NCBI RefSeq assembly: GCF_003480435.1
Contig: NZ_QUJB01000003.1
Span: forward strand, 80,794 to 144,793
Origin: Clostridium sp. AM30-24
GTDB taxonomy: Bacteria > Bacillota > Clostridia > Lachnospirales > Lachnospiraceae
Direction: 5' to 3'
DNA length: 64,000 bases
The notes under the pieces are model-generated. The model was not told where the DNA came from, did not search any database, and was given only the letters and a program-made list of their open reading frames with translations. Of this stretch, positions 35,152 through 46,000 are shown in pieces (the stretch's first letter is position 1; each line of letters begins with the position of its first letter). Both the position numbers and the translations under genes were made by a program.

Positions 35152-36441
35152 ATGAGCGTACAGGTGGAGAATTTAGAGAAGAATACGGCAAAACTTACAA
35201 TCGAAGTGCCGGCAGAAAAGTTTGAGGAGGCTGTACAGCACTCCTATAATAAGAATAAGGGTAAATTCAATATCCCGGGCTTCAGAAAAGGAAAAGCTCC
35301 GTTCAACATGATCAAGAAAATGTACGGCGTTGGCGTATTCTACGAGGATGCTGTTGATGAAGTGATCGACACAAGCTATCCGGACGCTGCAAAAGAGAGC
35401 GGTCTTGAGATCGTTTCCCGTCCGTCTATTTCCATTGAGGAGATCGAGGAAGGCAAAGCTTTCGTTTACACAGCAGTTGTAGCTGTTAAGCCGGAAGTTA
35501 CTCTTGGCGAGTACAAGGGCGTAGAAGTCCAGAAGACAAAATCTGAGGTTACAGAGGAAGATATCGAGACAGAGATCAAGCGCGCAAGAGAGAAAAACTC
35601 CCGCCTTATCACTGTTGAGGACAGAGGTATCGAGGATGGAGATCAGGTAACGATCGATTTCGACGGTTCCGTAGACGGAAAGAGATTTGAGGGCGGCAAG
35701 GCTGAGGACTATCCGCTTACGATCGGTTCCCACACATTTATCGATAACTTCGAGGAGCAGTTAATCGGTAAGACAACTGGTGAAGAGTGCGAAGTAAACG
35801 TAACATTCCCGGCTGAGTACCATGTAGAAGAGTTAAAGAACAAACCGGCTGTATTCAAAGTAAAAGTAAAAGAGATCCAGAGAAAAGAACTTCCGGAAGC
35901 TAACGATGATTTCGCAAGTGAGGTATCTGATTTCGATACAATGGAAGAGTACAAGAAAGACCTTACAGAGAAGTTACAGGCTGAGAAGATTGAAGCAGCT
36001 AAGACAGCAGACGAGGACAAGGTCGTTGCTAAGGTGATCGAGAACGCAACAATGGAGATTCCGGATCAGATGGTTGAGGAGCAGGTAAACGGTATGGTTA
36101 ACGACTATGCGCGCAGACTTGAGAGCCAGGGAATTTCCTTCAAGCAGTACGTTGAGATCACAGGCATGACAGCTGAGAAGATCGGCGAGCAGATGAAGCC
36201 GCAGGCGATCAAGAGAATCCAGACAAGACTCGTTCTTGAGGCAGTTGTAAAGGCTGAGAACATCCAGGCTGACGACGCAGCAGTTGAAGAGCAGTTCGAC
36301 AAGATGGCTGAGGACTTCAAGATGGATAAAGAACAGATCAAGGGTATGTTCGGCGAAGAGCAGATGGCACAGTTAAAGGAAGATCTTGCAGTTCAGAAAG
36401 CAATCGACTTCCTTGTAGCTGAGGCTAAGTTCGTTGACTAA
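35152..36441 (+). CDS. tig: Trigger factor
   Basis: The 429-residue ribosome-associated chaperone and peptidyl-prolyl isomerase. The ribosome-docking motif GFRKGKAP has Phe44-Arg45-Lys46 at the same positions as in E. coli. The FKBP-type PPIase domain is at about residues 150-245 (GDQVTIDFDGSVDGKRFEGG), and the C-terminal chaperone arms follow. AAGGAGG lies 10 nt before the ATG. It opens the conserved order tig-clpP-clpX-lon-engB, which links nascent-chain folding to degradation. Confidence 0.97.
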   Translation: MSVQVENLEKNTAKLTIEVPAEKFEEAVQHSYNKNKGKFNIPGFRKGKAPFNMIKKMYGVGVFYEDAVDEVIDTSYPDAAKESGLEIVSRPSISIEEIEEGKAFVYTAVVAVKPEVTLGEYKGVEVQKTKSEVTEEDIETEIKRAREKNSRLITVEDRGIEDGDQVTIDFDGSVDGKRFEGGKAEDYPLTIGSHTFIDNFEEQLIGKTTGEECEVNVTFPAEYHVEELKNKPAVFKVKVKEIQRKELPEANDDFASEVSDFDTMEEYKKDLTEKLQAEKIEAAKTADEDKVVAKVIENATMEIPDQMVEEQVNGMVNDYARRLESQGISFKQYVEITGMTAEKIGEQMKPQAIKRIQTRLVLEAVVKAENIQADDAAVEEQFDKMAEDFKMDKEQIKGMFGEEQMAQLKEDLAVQKAIDFLVAEAKFVD

Positions 36442-36710
36442 GTAAAGCAACATACTTTACGACTAATCTGCACGGAAAACATGGTGGGGAATGGTCTAAC
36501 AGAGGACCAGAAACCACATACAGAGGGGGTTGCTGCGGAGAGTTTTTCTGCGGCAATCCCTAATCGGTTATACAGGGATAGTTCCAAAATATGTGGAAAA
36601 AGGTGGATTTCTGCCGGACCGGTCCCAGACACAGGTGGCAGGTTCACCTGAAAATGCATAAAAAGGAATACTCTGGTAACGGATATAAAAGAAAAGATGG
36701 AGGAAAAAAT

Positions 36711-37292
36711 ATGAGCTTAGTACCTTACGTGCTTGAATCTACAAGCAGAGGAGAGCGTTCCTACGATATCTATTCCAGATTATTAAAAGACCGTATCATT
36801 TTCCTCGGGGAGGAAGTAAACGATGTGACAGCAAGCCTTGTTGTTGCACAGCTTCTTTTCCTGGAATCCGAGGATCCGAATAAGGATATCAACCTTTATA
36901 TCAACAGCCCGGGCGGTTCCGTAACGGCCGGTATGGCGATCTATGATACGATGAACTATATTAAATGCGACGTATGCACGACCTGCATCGGTATGGCTGC
37001 AAGCATGGGAGCATTCCTTCTCTCCAGCGGTGCGAAGGGCAAACGTTTTGCGCTTCCGAACGCTGAGGTCATGATCCATCAGCCGTCCGGTGGAGCCCAG
37101 GGACAGGCGACCGAGATCAAGATCGTTGCAGAGCAGATCTTAAAGACAAAAGAGAAGCTCAACAAGATCCTGGCTGCAAACACTGGACAGCCGCTCGACG
37201 TGATTGCCCGCGACACAGAGAGAGATAACTATATGACAGCGGAAGAGGCTGCCGCATACGGTCTGATCGACCGCGTGATCTCCGGCCACTAA
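36711..37292 (+). CDS. clpP: ATP-dependent Clp protease proteolytic subunit ClpP
   Basis: The 193-residue serine protease forms the double-heptamer chamber that works with ClpX. The catalytic Ser98 is in [11 protein letters not shown], His123 in MIHQPSGG, and the Asp lies near residue 172 in [12 protein letters not shown]. The start [15 protein letters not shown] is canonical, and the ATG at 36711 has GGAGG 7 nt upstream; longer in-frame starts are rejected. It lies 270 bp after tig and 83 bp before clpX. Confidence 0.98.
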   Translation: MSLVPYVLESTSRGERSYDIYSRLLKDRIIFLGEEVNDVTASLVVAQLLFLESEDPNKDINLYINSPGGSVTAGMAIYDTMNYIKCDVCTTCIGMAASMGAFLLSSGAKGKRFALPNAEVMIHQPSGGAQGQATEIKIVAEQILKTKEKLNKILAANTGQPLDVIARDTERDNYMTAEEAAAYGLIDRVISGH

Positions 37293-37375
37293 GATTAAAG
37301 ACCGGGAGGCGCGAAGGCAGAACCTGATGCCGGAGCGCTTTGAGACATAAAGAAAGAATGAATTGAGGTGCGAAC

Positions 37376-38677
37376 ATGCCAGTAAGACCTGAGGAAAAGA
37401 TCAGATGTTCCTTCTGCGGAAAGAATCAGGATCAGGTAAGAAAAATGATAGCCGGCTCCAACGGCGTCTATATCTGTGATGAGTGTATCGAACTCTGCAG
37501 TGAGATCCTTGAGGAAGAACTCGGAAACGAGGAGGAGGAGAGACCGGATTTCTCCGGAATCAACCTCTTAAAACCGAAGGAGATCAAAGAATTTCTGGAC
37601 GACTATGTGATCGGACAGGATGAGGCGAAGAAAGTTCTTTCCGTGGCTGTTTATAATCATTATAAGAGAATCACATCGAAGAAGGAAAGTGATGTTGATC
37701 TTCAGAAGAGCAACATCCTGATGCTCGGTCCGACCGGCTCCGGCAAGACTTATCTTGCGCAGACACTTGCGAAGCTTTTAGGTGTTCCGTTTGCAATCGC
37801 AGATGCAACGACGCTGACTGAGGCCGGTTATGTCGGCGAGGACGTGGAGAACATCCTCTTAAAATTGATCCAGGCAGCAGATAATGATGTGAGCCGTGCG
37901 GAGTACGGTATTATTTACATCGATGAGATCGATAAGATCACAAAAAAATCCGAGAATGTGTCCATTACCCGTGATGTTTCCGGCGAGGGCGTCCAGCAGG
38001 CGCTGTTAAAGATCCTGGAAGGTACTGTTGCAAGCGTTCCGCCTCAGGGCGGCAGAAAGCATCCGCAGCAGGAGCTGATCCAGATCGATACGACGAACAT
38101 CCTGTTCATCTGCGGCGGTGCTTTCGATGGCCTTGAGAGAATTATCGAGTCCAGACTGGAGACAAGTTCCATCGGTTTCGGCGCGAAGATCGTGGATAAG
38201 AAAAATACGGATATCAGCAAGCTGTTAAAGCAGGCGATGCCGCAGGATCTTACGAAATTCGGCCTGATCCCGGAGTTTGTGGGAAGAGTTCCGGTTATGG
38301 TATCCTTAGACCTTCTGGATGAGGATGCCCTTGTGCGGATCCTCACAGAGCCGAAGAATGCCCTCGTAAAGCAGTACCAGAAGTTATTCGAGCTGGATGA
38401 TGTGAAGCTGGAGTTCACTCCGGATGCCGTCCATGAGATCGCCCATATGGCGGTTGAGAGAAAGACAGGCGCCAGAGGACTCCGCGCGATCATGGAATCC
38501 GTCATGATGGATACGATGTACGAGGTTCCGTCTGATTCCAACGTGGGAATCTGCACCGTGACGAAGGACGCGGTGGACGGAAAGGAAAAGCCGGAAGTCG
38601 TTTACCGCGACGTGACGGTGCCGAAAAAAGCATTGGCCGGAAGATCCAGAAAAGAGAGTAACGGGGAGATCGCGTAA
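37376..38677 (+). CDS. clpX: ATP-dependent Clp protease ATP-binding subunit ClpX
   Basis: The 433-residue AAA+ unfoldase feeds substrates to ClpP. The N-terminal zinc-binding domain has Cys11, Cys14, Cys34 and Cys37. Walker A is GPTGSGKT (about residues 118-125), Walker B lies in [10 protein letters not shown], and the [24 protein letters not shown] stretch is characteristic. The C-terminal small domain includes [15 protein letters not shown]. The ATG at 37376 follows GAGGTGCGAAC. Confidence 0.98.
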   Translation: MPVRPEEKIRCSFCGKNQDQVRKMIAGSNGVYICDECIELCSEILEEELGNEEEERPDFSGINLLKPKEIKEFLDDYVIGQDEAKKVLSVAVYNHYKRITSKKESDVDLQKSNILMLGPTGSGKTYLAQTLAKLLGVPFAIADATTLTEAGYVGEDVENILLKLIQAADNDVSRAEYGIIYIDEIDKITKKSENVSITRDVSGEGVQQALLKILEGTVASVPPQGGRKHPQQELIQIDTTNILFICGGAFDGLERIIESRLETSSIGFGAKIVDKKNTDISKLLKQAMPQDLTKFGLIPEFVGRVPVMVSLDLLDEDALVRILTEPKNALVKQYQKLFELDDVKLEFTPDAVHEIAHMAVERKTGARGLRAIMESVMMDTMYEVPSDSNVGICTVTKDAVDGKEKPEVVYRDVTVPKKALAGRSRKESNGEIA

Positions 38678-38739
38678 CGGACGGCATTCCCGTATGAGAA
38701 AAATTGTACCTGCAGGACCCGTATCCCGCAGATAAGAGG

Positions 38740-38775
38740 GGCTGCTGCGCACAGAAATGTCACGGCAGCCTTTTT
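38740..38775 (+). terminator. Hairpin with T-run after clpX
   Basis: GGCTGC and GCAGCC pair around 19 bases and are followed by T5. The short stem suggests partial readthrough into lon, which starts 76 bp later. Confidence 0.6.
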
Positions 38776-38850
38776 ACACAACAGAAATTTGCCCGTAACT
38801 GTTGACAGGCATCGGAAAGAGGCCGGGCAGTTGCGTTCATAGGAGAAATA

Positions 38851-41163
38851 ATGGAAGATAAGAAAATTACGATGCCGGCGGTGGCACTCCGCGGACTCAC
38901 GATCCTTCCGGGAATGGTACAGCATTTCGACATCAGCCGGGAAAAATCGATCCGCGCCATTGAGACAGCCATGATGGGAAACCAGAAGGTATATCTCGTG
39001 ACCCAGCGTCATCCGGAGCAGGAAACACCTGCGGTCGCGGATCTGTACCAGATGGGAACGATCTCCCAGATCAAACAGCTCGTGAAAATGCCGGGCGGTG
39101 TCATCCGTGTGATGGTGGAAGGCGAAAAGAGAGCGGCGCTTCTCACTCTGTTTGAGGAGGGACCGTATCTGGAAGCTGAGGTCGAGGAAGCGCCGATGCA
39201 GGAAGAACAGCTTACCGACACTGTGAAGGAAGCCATGAGCCGGATCGTTAAGGAAAAATTAGAGGAATTCGGAAACGCGAATCCGAAGGCTGTGAAAGAT
39301 TTTATCGGAAGTCTTCTTGTGATCACGGATCTGGAGCAGCTTCTGACCCAGACAGCAAATGAATTTCCGTGGGATTTTGCTGTGAAGCAGGAGATGCTGG
39401 AGTGTGATTACTGGAGCCATCTGTATGACCGGATCGTGTACTACCTGATGCGGGAACTCGAGATCCTTATGATTAAGCGGGATTATCAGGGAAAAGTGAA
39501 GGAGCACATCGATAAGAACCAGAGGGATTATATTTTAAGGGAAGAATTAAAAGTGATCCGTGAGGAACTGGGAGATGACAGCGGGACGGAAGATGCCGAT
39601 GGATATATGGAACAGCTGGAAAAGCTGAACGCGGACAAGGAAACGAAGGAAAAGATCAAAAAAGAAATTCAGCGTTTCAAGGGCATGCCGGGAGGAAGTC
39701 AGGAGGCGAATGTTCTCCGCACTTATATAGAAACGGTGCTGGAGATGCCGTGGAAGAAGGTCTCAAGGGATAATCAGGATATCATTCACGCGAAAGAGAT
39801 CCTTGAGGAGGACCATTATGGTCTGGAGAAGGTTAAGGACCGTGTACTGGAATTCCTTGCGGTCCGTGCTCTCACAAAGAAAGGCACAAGCCCGATCCTC
39901 TGCCTTGTGGGACCGCCCGGAACAGGTAAGACCTCCATCGCGAGATCGGTTGCCCGCGCCCTCGGAAAGAAGTATGTCCGGATCAGCCTTGGCGGCATTC
40001 ACGACGAGGCGGAGATCCGCGGACACAGAAAGACATACGTGGGAGCGATGCCGGGCCGTATCGCCGATGCAATGCGTCAGGCAGGCGTGGCAAACCCGTT
40101 AATGCTTTTAGATGAGATCGATAAGGTCTCTGCCGACTATCGGGGAGATGTCTCCTCAGCACTTTTGGAGGTCCTTGATGGGGAGCAGAACGTGAAGTTC
40201 CGCGACCACTATCTGGAGATCCCGCTGGATCTCTCAGGCGTTCTCTTTATCGCGACAGCAAATGATGCGTCGACGATCCCGAGACCGCTCCTTGACCGTA
40301 TGGAGGTTATCGAGGTATCCAGCTATACAGAGAACGAGAAGTTCCATATCGCAAAGAAGTATCTCATTCCGAAACAGTTAGAGAGAAACGGCCTTACGGA
40401 GGAGATGCTTTCCTTCAGCGATAAGGCATTGGAGAAGATCATCCACAACTATACGAGAGAGGCCGGTGTGAGAAATCTGGAGCGCCGGATCGGTGAGATC
40501 TGCAGAAAAGCAGCGAGGGAGTTTCTGGAAAAGAAGAAAAAAACTGTGCATATCACAGAGGGAAATCTTCAGAAGTATCTCGGAAAAGAGAAGATCACCT
40601 TCGAGAATGCCAATGAGGAGGACGAGGTCGGAATCGTAAGAGGTCTTGCGTGGACAAGCGTCGGCGGCGACACACTTCAGATCGAAGTGAATGTGATGCC
40701 GGGTGATGGAAAGCTTCAGATGACAGGACAGATGGGTGATGTCATGAAAGAATCCGCGCAGATCGCGCTGACTTACGTTCGTTCCGTGGCAGACCGGTAC
40801 GGTGTGGAGAGCAGGTATTTTAAGGAACATGACCTGCATTTACATATCCCGGAGGGTGCCGTGCCGAAAGATGGTCCGTCTGCGGGCATTACGATGGCAA
40901 CAGCCATGCTCTCCGCGGTGACCGGAAAGAAGGTTTGCGCAAGCGTTGCCATGACCGGTGAGATCACATTGAGAGGCCGGGTACTGCCGATCGGCGGATT
41001 AAAGGAAAAGACATTGGCAGCAAGAATGGCACATATGAAGAAGGTTCTCGTGCCGGATAAAAACCGTCCGGATATGGCAGAGATCTCGAAGGAGATCACG
41101 AAAGGCATGGAGATCGTGTTTGTGAAGACTATGGATGACGTAGTACGCGAAGCGTTCGTGTAA
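38851..41163 (+). CDS. lon: ATP-dependent protease Lon
   Basis: The 770-residue Lon protease has an N-terminal substrate domain (MPAVALRGLTILPGMVQHFDISREKS), an AAA+ module with Walker A GPPGTGKT (about residues 354-361) and Walker B PLMLLDEIDK, and a C-terminal Ser-Lys protease domain. The catalytic Ser is in PKDGPSAGITM (near residue 677) and the Lys in GGLKEKTLAA (near residue 719). AGGAG precedes the ATG by 5 nt. It is full length for the LonA family and follows clpX in the proteostasis block. No CIRCE or CtsR-type tandem repeat was seen upstream. Confidence 0.97.
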   Translation: MEDKKITMPAVALRGLTILPGMVQHFDISREKSIRAIETAMMGNQKVYLVTQRHPEQETPAVADLYQMGTISQIKQLVKMPGGVIRVMVEGEKRAALLTLFEEGPYLEAEVEEAPMQEEQLTDTVKEAMSRIVKEKLEEFGNANPKAVKDFIGSLLVITDLEQLLTQTANEFPWDFAVKQEMLECDYWSHLYDRIVYYLMRELEILMIKRDYQGKVKEHIDKNQRDYILREELKVIREELGDDSGTEDADGYMEQLEKLNADKETKEKIKKEIQRFKGMPGGSQEANVLRTYIETVLEMPWKKVSRDNQDIIHAKEILEEDHYGLEKVKDRVLEFLAVRALTKKGTSPILCLVGPPGTGKTSIARSVARALGKKYVRISLGGIHDEAEIRGHRKTYVGAMPGRIADAMRQAGVANPLMLLDEIDKVSADYRGDVSSALLEVLDGEQNVKFRDHYLEIPLDLSGVLFIATANDASTIPRPLLDRMEVIEVSSYTENEKFHIAKKYLIPKQLERNGLTEEMLSFSDKALEKIIHNYTREAGVRNLERRIGEICRKAAREFLEKKKKTVHITEGNLQKYLGKEKITFENANEEDEVGIVRGLAWTSVGGDTLQIEVNVMPGDGKLQMTGQMGDVMKESAQIALTYVRSVADRYGVESRYFKEHDLHLHIPEGAVPKDGPSAGITMATAMLSAVTGKKVCASVAMTGEITLRGRVLPIGGLKEKTLAARMAHMKKVLVPDKNRPDMAEISKEITKGMEIVFVKTMDDVVREAFV

Positions 41164-41392
41164 TGCCAGGATACAAAGGTTGGCGGCTTTCTGACTGGCC
41201 TTGCCTGTTGGAGAGCTGTTGACTCTGGTATGTAAAAACAAGGGTAACGGTTCTGAGGGTCTGCGCATGTGCTGCGCCGACTGTAAGAAAGCATATTTTG
41301 GCAGGCAGAAATCCCAGCGACAAAGTCATTCTGAAATGGATTTTTGCGTGTGACAAGGAAAGTGCTGAAGTGTTACATACAAGGAGAAATAT

Positions 41393-42073
41393 ATGGTAAT
41401 CAGAAATGTGGAACTTGAGACCGTCTGCGGTGTGACGAGCACGCTGCCGGAGAACACGCTGCCGGAGTTCGCCTTCGCGGGAAAATCAAACGTGGGAAAA
41501 TCTTCCCTGATCAACGCGCTCATGAACCGGAAAGCGTTGGCGAGAACGTCCTCCCAGCCGGGAAAGACCCAGACGATCAACTTTTATAATATCAACGGAG
41601 ATCTCTACTATGTGGATCTCCCCGGCTACGGTTACGCGAAGGTCCCGCAGTCTGAGAAGGTAAAATGGGGCAGGATGATCGAGAATTATCTCCACAAATC
41701 CCAGATGTTAAAGTGCGTTTTCCTTCTTGTGGACATCCGCCACGAGCCGTCCGCCAACGACAAGACCATGTACGACTGGGTCGTTTATAACGGATTCCGT
41801 CCAGTCATCATTGCCACAAAGCTCGACAAGATCAAGCGCAGCCAGATCCAGAAGCAGGTAAAACTCATCCGCACCGGTCTCGGCATGGAAAAACAGGATA
41901 TCCTGATCCCGTTCTCCGCCGAGACAAAACAGGGCCGGGAGGACATCTGGAATCTTATTGACAAGATGGCAGCAGGAGAAGATCTTCTGACCGCCGAGGA
42001 GGAGATCCAGGCGGAGAAAGCTGCGGAGTGGGCGGCGAAGAAGGCGGCGAAAGAGGCGCAGCAGAACCTTTAA
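41393..42073 (+). CDS. engB: Ribosome biogenesis GTP-binding protein EngB/YsxC
   Basis: The 226-residue GTPase is needed for large ribosomal subunit assembly. G1 is GKSNVGKSSLINALM, the switch region TSSQPGKTQTINFYN follows, then G3 in VDLPGYGYAKV and G4 in ATKLDKI. It is about 25 residues longer than the usual family length because of an Ala/Glu/Lys-rich C-terminal helix (LTAEEEIQAEKAAEWAAKKAAKEAQ). AAGGAGAAATAT precedes the ATG. It sits at the end of the clp-lon block, as in many Firmicutes. A long hairpin terminator follows. Confidence 0.95.
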   Translation: MVIRNVELETVCGVTSTLPENTLPEFAFAGKSNVGKSSLINALMNRKALARTSSQPGKTQTINFYNINGDLYYVDLPGYGYAKVPQSEKVKWGRMIENYLHKSQMLKCVFLLVDIRHEPSANDKTMYDWVVYNGFRPVIIATKLDKIKRSQIQKQVKLIRTGLGMEKQDILIPFSAETKQGREDIWNLIDKMAAGEDLLTAEEEIQAEKAAEWAAKKAAKEAQQNL

Positions 42074-42087
42074 ATTTTAGAAGTACT

Positions 42088-42137
42088 GAAAAACGGCATC
42101 CGCCGCAGAAATTTCCCTGCGGCAGGTGCCGTTTTCG
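42088..42137 (+). terminator. Long hairpin terminator after engB
   Basis: AAAACGGCA/TGCCGTTTT and an inner CGCCGCAG/CTGCGGC form a nearly continuous stem ending in TTTT. Confidence 0.8.
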
Positions 42138-42184
42138 CGTACAATTCAGAAAATTTGCCGGAGGCAGACTTCAAAACGCATATC

Positions 42185-42706
42185 TTAACCTTTCATCAAG
42201 GTCTTCATCACATAAGCGTAGATATCCTGACTCCGCTCCTTCCAGTGGCTGGCCATAGTCTCAGCCTGATCCTTGTCGGGGACGGAGAGGTCGAAGCCGA
42301 TGAGGACAGATTTGCCTTCCCGGACTTCACAGTGGACGATATAGTCCTGATTTGTGGATTTATAGAAATCGGAGATGACGCCGACCTCGTTTCTTAAGCG
42401 GAATTTGTTCTCCTTTAAGTAGCTGTCGATATCCTCGATGATTGCCGGGGAGATGTTGTTTCCGAAGAAGGAGAGAGTGTCATCGCCCTCTTTGGTGATC
42501 TCATAGCGGGAGGAGTTGTGGGTGGATTCCATCCGGATCAGCCCCGCTTCTTTCAGTTCGTTTAACGCCTGCTGGAGCGTAAAGTATGTCGTATATTCGT
42601 GATCCAGAAAGAAATCCGTGAGCTGGGAGTTTGTCAGTGGAAAATTGACGTGGTCCAGCATGTAGAGGATCATTAATTTGTAGAGCGTGATCGGATCAGA
42701 TAACAT
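42185..42706 (-). CDS. DUF4364 family protein, winged-helix-like
   Basis: The 173-residue protein matches the pattern of DUF4364 proteins of clostridia. An N-terminal winged-helix region (ITLYKLMILYMLDHVNFPLTNSQLTDFFLDH, then LNELKEAGLIRMES and SRYEITKEGDDTLSFF) is followed by an alpha/beta C-terminal domain. It is probably a transcriptional regulator of unknown target. The ATG at 42706 has AAGGAG 9 nt upstream and is chosen over a TTG 21 bp earlier. It is convergent with engB and divergent from the DUF5717 operon, so that operon is one possible target. Confidence 0.82.
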   Translation of the reverse strand: MLSDPITLYKLMILYMLDHVNFPLTNSQLTDFFLDHEYTTYFTLQQALNELKEAGLIRMESTHNSSRYEITKEGDDTLSFFGNNISPAIIEDIDSYLKENKFRLRNEVGVISDFYKSTNQDYIVHCEVREGKSVLIGFDLSVPDKDQAETMASHWKERSQDIYAYVMKTLMKG

Positions 42707-43094
42707 ATGCAGGGGCTCCTTTGGCAAAAAATCGTTGGTAACGGTGAAAAATACAGTTACACGGAATCCAGTGATCAGGCGGAACCGGTCTTACAGGCAG
42801 AAGACGGGAAGCTCCTTTTAATCACTGCGAATACATCTATTTTACAGGTTTCCACAGCGGTATTCAAGCCTTTTTTCCTCTATCGTATGAAAAAGGTCGA
42901 AATTTGTAGTGAATTTGATCAGGAAATGTGCTATGATGATACCACGTAATAAATCAGCAGGTCTGAGCATATGCCTGCGATGACCATAAGAAAGTTCAGA
43001 CCGGCAGCTGGTTCTGACGATGCGGAATCGGAAGCGTTGGCGGAACCTGCAGCCTTCGTACATAATCGGATTATAAATATAAGGTGAAAAATAT

Positions 43095-46000
43095 ATGAGA
43101 GAACGGATCATGCGCCTTTCCAGAGGAATCGTGGACGCGGAGATGCCGAAGCTGTTTCTGGATCCTGTGAAGATTGAGGAAACTCTGGGGAGCGATACGG
43201 TTTATAAAAGAGAGCTATACTTAGCAAGTGAGAACAATTTATATATCAAAGGCCTTGCCTACTCAAGCCACAGCCGCGTGAAGATCTTAAAGAACGCATT
43301 CGGGGGCTTAAGAAACCATATTGTCTACGAAGTCGACACCTCCTGGTGCGAGAACGGAGACCTGATCAAGGGAAACTTCACGCTTGTAACAAACAGCGGA
43401 GAACTGGAGGTTCCTTTTCTTTTTCGTGTGGAAATGATCGAGTCTGTCCGTGTCCTGTCCACATTAAAGTCTATGGATGATTTTGTGGAGCTGGCGAAAA
43501 AGGATATGGAACTGGCGCTGCGCCTCATGGAGTACCGGGATTTTACGGAAGCGCCGCTTTTTAAGGATCTGCGGATCCGCACGATCTATGAAGGATTAAG
43601 GGGACACGGAAACCGCCAGAATGCCCTGGAGGAATTCTTTCTGGCGACGGGAGTGAAGGAACCCATCGAGCTGACCTTATCTACGGCAAAGAAGGTCTAT
43701 GACAAGCCGAAGGATATCGTGAATGACAAGGTCGTCCTGCGGAAAAATACCTGGGGTTATCTCTATATGGAAGTCCGCGCTGACGGCGATTTCATCGAGA
43801 TCCCGAAGAAGGTCATCACTCAGGCGGATTTCGAAGAGGACCGTCTGGATCTGCGATTCAGGATCCACCCGGAGAGGATGCACAAGGGAAAGAATCTCGG
43901 CGCGATCCGCCTTCTTACCGTCCACGGTGACACCGTGATCCGGATCGAGGCTATGGGAGAGGAGCCGGATAGAAAGCGCGCTGAGGGCGAGATCAGCAAA
44001 GCCGGTGTCTGCCGGTACATGAAACTCCGTGAGGCCTACGAGAGCGGTCTCTACGAGAAAAAAGCTGTCCTCGGAAAGATCCAGAACGAGCTGGATGCCA
44101 TTCGCGGCGCAAACGGCGGTTCTGTGATCCTGTCCCTCCTGCAGGCGGAGACTTATCTGGACGCGGAGAGACCGGATCAGGCGGCTTTATGTCTGGACGA
44201 TGCGTGGGAGACTGTTTCTGCCCTCAGAGACCGGATCGGAACACTCTACTGTTATTACCAGTACCTGCAGTACCGCCTGGAACCGGACGAGGAGAAGAAG
44301 GACGCTGTGGTCCGCCTGTTCAGGAAAAAACTGGAGGATGTCAATGGCCGGTTCTACCTGCAGCTTTTGCAGTTAAAGATGCTGCCGGAGATGTACGAGG
44401 AGGAGGAAGCCCTCGCAGAGAGCTTTAAGATGCAGTATAAGAATGGCTGCCGCAGCCCGTTCCTTTATATTGAGACGGTGCGTCTCTTCGGGAAGAATCC
44501 GGAACTCTTAAAGACGATGGATGCCTTTGAGATCCATGCCCTCTACTACGGAGTCATGAATGGCCTCGTGGGGCAGGAGCTGGCGGAGCGGATCTGCGCG
44601 CTGGCGCCGGGAGCGAAGTTCTTCCACCGCCTGTATTACCGCCTGCTTGCAAAGCTCTGCGAGAAATACCCGACGAAGGACATGTTGACGGCGGTGTGCT
44701 GTCTGTTAATTAAGGGAAATGTCCGCGGAAAAGAGAGCTTCTCCTGGTATGAGAAGGGAATCAATGAGGAGATCAGCCTCACGAGGATCTACGAATATTT
44801 CCTCTACGCTCTGCCGGATGATTATGAGAAGATGATGCCGCGTCAGGTACTGCTGTACTTCTCCTATGAGTGCGCCCATCTGGACCAGAAGAGCCGTGCA
44901 GCCCTCTATGCCAATGTGGCGGCCTATATTCCGCAGGACGATCCGCTCTATAAAAAGTACGAGCGGGAGATGGAAAAGTTTGCCATGGAGCAGCTGTTCG
45001 AGTCCCGGATCAACAGGAGACTTGCGGTGATCTACAAACATATCATCTACCGCGATATGATCGATAATCAGGTGGCCCGGGTGCTGCCCGGTATCTTAAA
45101 GGCAAACCGGATCCAGGTGAAGGATGCGGCGATGAAGTATGTGATCGTTTCCAACGAGATCCTGACCGGTGAGGATGCCTACCCGCTGCAGAATCAGACC
45201 GCCTATGTGCCGCTGTTCTTTGAGGACAGCGTGATTATGTTCCAGGATACCTTCGGAAACAGGTACATGGACGTGGAATATACGAAGGAACCGGTTCTCG
45301 ATGAGAAGGAACTGGAAGAAAAATGCTTTGAGATGTACCCGGACCACCCGATGTTAAAGATGAAGGCGTGTCTGGAGATCATGGAGAAAAAGGACCTTGA
45401 GAAGGAAGATGTGACCGGGATCGAGACTGTTCTGGATACACTCCCGGTGAAGCCGGCCTACCAGCAGAAAATGCTGACGAGGATCATTTCCTACTACCGT
45501 GCGGCGCTTCTGGGGGACGATGAGGCCATGGATGCGGAGGGTGGAGCGTACCTCTTAAAACTTGACAAGAGGACACTCTCCAGACCGGAACGTGTGGATG
45601 TCTGCGAGACACTGATCGTCCAGAATTACATGGTTCAGGCATACGAGATGATAAAGGAGTTCGGCGAGGAGCAGATCCGTGTGAAACGTCTCGCGGCTCT
45701 GGTATCCCAGCTGATCTTAGACCGGATGTTCGAGGAGGATGACCTGCTCCTCCACCTTGCGGGGCGTGTAATTTCGGACGGACACGGGGACAGCGTGATC
45801 CTGGATTATCTCTGCGAGCATTATAACGGCAGCGGGGAATCTATGTTCAGGATCCTTGCGGAAGCAGTGAAGACCCATGTGGAGACATACGACCTTGAGG
45901 AGCGCCTGCTGGCCCAGTGCCTTTTCTCCGGCTGTGAGAAGCATATGGACACGGTATTTGATCTTTACGCGTCGAGAAAAGAGACCAGTGATGTGATCGT

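Noticed and set aside
38678-38850. CtsR or CIRCE site before lon
   Set aside because: No tandem heptad repeat or TTAGCACTC-type element is visible; only the clpX hairpin is found.
42707-42949. 80-codon frame between the DUF4364 gene and the DUF5717 operon
   Set aside because: It overlaps the DUF4364 ribosome site on the other strand, has no ribosome site itself and no recognisable sequence.
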